This document shows positions 61,463-64,000 of a DNA stretch of 64,000 bases, in pieces. The DNA is from Clostridia bacterium (GTDB lineage Bacteria; Bacillota_A; Clostridia; Oscillospirales; Acutalibacteraceae), in the NCBI GenBank assembly GCA_017397065.1, contig JAFQKE010000030.1, positions 1 to 64,000 of the forward strand, in the 5' to 3' direction. Both the position numbers and the translations under genes were made by a program. Under the pieces are notes generated by a model, which worked only from the letters and a program-made list of their open reading frames with translations, was not told the origin of the DNA and did not search any database. Position 1 is the stretch's first letter. Every line of letters starts with the position of its first letter.

Positions 61463-63288
61463 TGAAAAAATCAGCATTAAAAATTTTGGGTATTGCTTTA
61501 GTGTTTTTGCTGTGCCTTTCGGGTTGTTCAGCCGAAAACACCAACGAAACCGAAAGCACATCGGGTGCCGATACGGCAGTTTCTGTTCCCAGTGTGGATT
61601 TTGATGTTAAAGCATCATCTAAAAAAAGCGTAAGCAAGGCAGATACCTTTATTACTCTTAAAGATTCTACTGCCGAAATTAAAGGTGACGGGGCGTATCT
61701 TGATAACACCGATATTTTAATAAATAAAGGTGGAAGCTATGCGGTAAGCGGAACTTTGAAAAACGGCAGAATTGTTATAAAGGCAGGTAGCGGTGCCGTC
61801 AATGTTATTTTAAACGGAGTTGATATAACATCTGATTACAGTAGCGCTTTTTTAGTAAAAAAAGCAAGTGAGGTAACCCTTACAGCCTATGAGGGTAGCG
61901 TGAATATTTTAAGGGACGCTGCTGAATATAATTATTATGACGATTATTCCGATAGTATAGAAGCAGAGCCCGATGCCTGCGTTTACAGCGAAGAAAACCT
62001 GACTTTGAATGGCGAGGGTCGCCTTTTGGTGCAGGGAAACTGCAAAAATGGTATAACGAGCAAAACGGTTTTAAGGGTAGAAAAAACAAATCTTTCGGTG
62101 TCGGCTAAGTCGCATGGCGTAACCGGCAAGGAGGAGCTTATCTTTACAAATGCCACCTTTAATGTGTCCTCCGGCCAGGATGGTATTCGTGCTAATTCTA
62201 CTGCAAATTTCTCTGTGGGAACCGTTATGCTAGTTAATTCTAAGGGTAGCATATCTTCGGGTGAGGATGGCATTCAAGCCGAAACCACCCTTACCATAGA
62301 ATCGGGCGACTACTCCATAATAAGCGGTGGCGGAAGCACGGCTAAAGCAGATGAAACGTTAAGCACAAAAGCCGTTAAGGGCGGTAGTGCTGTGCAAATA
62401 AACGGTGGCACTATTAAGGCCGATTCTTTTGATGACTCTGTACACTCAAACGGAAGCGTTAATGTTGTTGGCGGAGCTTTGACTTTAAATTCGGGAGATG
62501 ATGCAATTCACGCCGACAATGATATAAATATTTCGGGTGGAACTATTTTGGCAAATAACTGCTACGAAGGCTTAGAGGCAACAAATATAACTGTTTCGGG
62601 CGGTGTGATTAAACTAAGTGCAATTGATGATGGAATAAATATACGCGGCGGCGATGGCTCGGGCGAGTTTAACCGTCCCGGAATGGACTTTTTCAGCTCA
62701 ACGGATGGTAAGCTTTTGGTTTCGTCCGGTAGGCTTATTGTTAATTCCGAGGGAGATGGTCTTGACGCCAACGGAAGTATTGAGATTTCAGGCGGTACTG
62801 TTATCGTGAATGGCCCCACCAGAGGCGGTAACGGCGTTTTGGATTATGACGGAGAGTTTAAAATTTCGGGCGGAGAGTTTATTGCGGTCGGTTCGTCAGA
62901 TATGGCACAGGCACCCTCCGAAAGCTCTACGCAAAACTGCTTGGTATACACCGATTTTTCGGGCAATGCAAAAGACTTGGTCGGTATTTTATCGGCGGAC
63001 GGCTCCGAGCTTATAACATATACTTCTCCTAAAAGCTTTAATTGGTTTTGCTATTCATCGCCCAAATTAAAAACAGGCGAGAGCTATACGGCGTATGTCG
63101 GCGGTAGTCATTCGGGCAAAAGTAGCGATGGAGTGTATTCGGGTGGTAAATATTCTCTCGGTACAAAAATTGCGGATATTAAGGCCGAAAACATCGTAAG
63201 CTCCAACGGTTCATTAAACAGTTGGCATCCGGGCGGCGGCCGTGGACCAAAGGGAGATAAAATGCGACCTGATTTTATGCAGCGCTAG
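61462..63288 (+). CDS. Beta-helix lipoprotein with carbohydrate-binding-type repeats
   Basis: This 608-residue lipoprotein (signal ending LCLSGC) has, from residue about 45, repeats of short strands with NGG, DGI and SGG turns (for example GSYAVSGTLKNGRIVIKAG, DGIQAETTLTIESG, DDAIHADNDINISGG), the pattern of DUF4353-type carbohydrate-binding domains that fold as a right-handed beta-helix. The far C-terminus is P/G/R-rich (HPGGGRGPKGDKMRPD). Coupled to DUF4956 by a TAATG overlap, it is the outward-facing member of the operon and may bind wall polysaccharide or be the target of the CotH kinase. Both ideas are inference. Confidence 0.8.
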   Translation: MKKSALKILGIALVFLLCLSGCSAENTNETESTSGADTAVSVPSVDFDVKASSKKSVSKADTFITLKDSTAEIKGDGAYLDNTDILINKGGSYAVSGTLKNGRIVIKAGSGAVNVILNGVDITSDYSSAFLVKKASEVTLTAYEGSVNILRDAAEYNYYDDYSDSIEAEPDACVYSEENLTLNGEGRLLVQGNCKNGITSKTVLRVEKTNLSVSAKSHGVTGKEELIFTNATFNVSSGQDGIRANSTANFSVGTVMLVNSKGSISSGEDGIQAETTLTIESGDYSIISGGGSTAKADETLSTKAVKGGSAVQINGGTIKADSFDDSVHSNGSVNVVGGALTLNSGDDAIHADNDINISGGTILANNCYEGLEATNITVSGGVIKLSAIDDGINIRGGDGSGEFNRPGMDFFSSTDGKLLVSSGRLIVNSEGDGLDANGSIEISGGTVIVNGPTRGGNGVLDYDGEFKISGGEFIAVGSSDMAQAPSESSTQNCLVYTDFSGNAKDLVGILSADGSELITYTSPKSFNWFCYSSPKLKTGESYTAYVGGSHSGKSSDGVYSGGKYSLGTKIADIKAENIVSSNGSLNSWHPGGGRGPKGDKMRPDFMQR

Positions 63289-63309
63289 TTTCAATGATAA
63301 TAAAAACAA

Positions 63310-63338
63310 TTGACAATATTTAAAAAATAGGTTATAAT
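63310..63338 (+). promoter_or_regulatory. Consensus SigA promoter of the 55-residue peptide gene
   Basis: TTGACA (63310-63315), exactly 17 bases, then TATAAT (63333-63338), 35 bases before the start codon. Confidence 0.9.
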
Positions 63339-63372
63339 ATAATAAACCCATTTTCATAAGGAGGATTTTAAA

Positions 63373-63540
63373 ATGAAATTCAGAACTATTATGTGGATTG
63401 TAGCAGCAGCTGTAGCTATTGTTGCTATGGCAGCAGGCGTTGCAGTTTTTGTTAATCGTTATCTTAACACTAAGAGAGATATGGATTATATCGAGTGCGA
63501 GTGTGAACCCGATCCGGATCTTATGTTAGATGATGAATAA
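63373..63540 (+). CDS. Small single-pass membrane protein with acidic tail (55 aa)
   Basis: ATG 63373 follows AAGGAGG (63358-63364) and a consensus promoter, and a strong terminator closes the unit, so this is clearly a gene although short. The product starts MKFRTIMW, has one alanine/valine-rich membrane helix (residues about 8-30), then NRYLNTKRD and an acidic end IECECEPDPDLMLDDE with two cysteines. By the positive-inside rule the helix orientation is ambiguous. I recognise no family; it may be a structural or regulatory small membrane protein. Confidence 0.85.
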   Translation: MKFRTIMWIVAAAVAIVAMAAGVAVFVNRYLNTKRDMDYIECECEPDPDLMLDDE

Positions 63541-63558
63541 TTAAAATTTAACTTTTTT

Positions 63559-63597
63559 AAAGGAGTGATAATCAAAAGATTATCGCTCCTTTTTTTA
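63559..63597 (+). terminator. Terminator after the 55-residue peptide gene
   Basis: AAAGGAGTGATAATC pairs with GATTATCGCTCCTTT around AAAA, followed by a T run. Confidence 0.93.
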
Positions 63598-63773
63598 TGT
63601 TTTGTTTTTTGTCTTTTGCTAATAAAATACTTCAAAAAAAGCGAAAAATTTTAGATTAAAGCGTGAAAACTAAAAATATTGAGTTTTTCTCCAAAAAAAC
63701 TGCAACATAATGTTAACTTTTTGTGTTATATTGAATATGTAAACCCACAGTCGATATCTTTTTTTTAGTAATC

Positions 63774-63783
63774 ATGCTATAAT
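63774..63783 (+). promoter_or_regulatory. Extended -10 promoter of the XRE gene
   Basis: TGC-TATAAT at 63775-63783; the -35 position has no good match, as is common with an extended -10. Confidence 0.5.
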
Positions 63784-63825
63784 TTTTATAGTAAAATTAC
63801 AAAAATCGAATGGCGGTACTTGGAT

Positions 63826-64000
63826 ATGGATATGTTAAAAATTGGAAATTTTATAGGTCAAGAAAGAAAAAAGCTTAATATTTCACAACGGGCACTCGGT
63901 GAGTATCTTTACGTTACAGATAAAGCTATTTCAAAATGGGAAAGAGGACTTTCCTGTCCCGATACTGAAAATTTAAAAAGCATTGCTCTCCTTTTTAACT
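63826..64000 (+). CDS. XRE-family HTH regulator (N-terminal part)
   Basis: ATG 63826 follows GGCGGT; the frame stays open to the window end (58 codons). The peptide reads KIGNFIGQERKKLNISQRAL, then GEYLYVTDKAISKWERGLSCPD, a clear Cro/C1-type helix-turn-helix with the usual KWERG turn and LKSIALLFN after it. The rest of the protein, and so any sensor domain, is off the window. The preceding 230 bases (63597-63825) hold only A/T-rich DNA and the promoter. Confidence 0.88.
   Translation, partial: MDMLKIGNFIGQERKKLNISQRALGEYLYVTDKAISKWERGLSCPDTENLKSIALLFN

Noticed and set aside
1..64000. tRNA, rRNA, prophage or insertion sequence
   Set aside because: No cloverleaf, rRNA stretch, integrase, transposase or phage structural gene is seen in any part of the window.

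Overview
The window looks like a piece of chromosome from a low-GC, Gram-positive, probably spore-forming anaerobe of the class Clostridia (an Oscillospiraceae-like gut or fibre-degrading lineage is my guess). The signs are AT-rich DNA with strong GGAGG ribosome binding sites and near-consensus SigA promoters (TTGACA, 17 bp, TATAAT), the start of a SpoIIID gene, a CotH-family protein, pyruvate formate-lyase under a ZTP (pfl-motif) riboswitch, a tryptophan T-box, lipoprotein signal peptides and a sortase-like cell-wall signal. I see no rRNA, tRNA, CRISPR array, insertion sequence or prophage.

Region 1 (883-21907) is a 21-kb carbohydrate-uptake and surface-binding locus on the + strand: two extracellular solute-binding proteins, two pairs of MalF/MalG-type ABC permeases, an NHL/TPR/YIP1 membrane protein, a large DUF5696-like lipoprotein, a 1876-residue cell-wall protein made of carbohydrate-binding-like modules, and a tethered clan-A glycoside hydrolase. 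No ABC ATPase and no regulator are encoded, so a shared MsmX-like ATPase elsewhere is likely.

Region 2 (22-31.7 kb) holds a DUF2975/YozG-HTH/DUF4173-type membrane module, a TtcA-like tRNA thiolase, a MATE exporter, a patch of palindromic intergenic repeats, a Na/phosphate cotransporter with PhoU-like tail, citrate synthase and DeoD. Region 3 (31.7-38.2 kb) has pflB-pflA behind a ZTP riboswitch, an AraC regulator divergent from a sugar isomerase/epimerase and a Gfo/Idh/MocA dehydrogenase, and a degraded glycosidase tail.

Region 4 (38.2-49.9 kb) has an orphan trpB under a Trp T-box, rpsO-pnp with leader hairpins, a FliB-like lysine methylase, two cytoplasmic glycosidases each with its own promoter, and an SDR reductase. 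Region 5 (50-57.8 kb) is mainly housekeeping: a DUF4282 protein, an aminotransferase, a Sel1-like protein, rsmI, rpiB, pgeF, a ComEC-like MBL hydrolase and asnB. An inverted repeat before the MBL gene could hide its ribosome binding site in read-through RNA only. Region 6 (57.9-63.6 kb) is a CotH / VTC-domain / DUF4956 / beta-helix lipoprotein cluster followed by an unannotated 55-residue membrane peptide gene. The window ends inside an XRE regulator gene.

The best candidates for something new are the ATPase-less dual-permease locus with its YIP1 and DUF5696 proteins, the CotH-VTC-DUF4956 cluster, the read-through-dependent RBS hairpin, and a small family of dispersed intergenic repeats. All family names come from recognition of the translated sequence by eye; no search was run.
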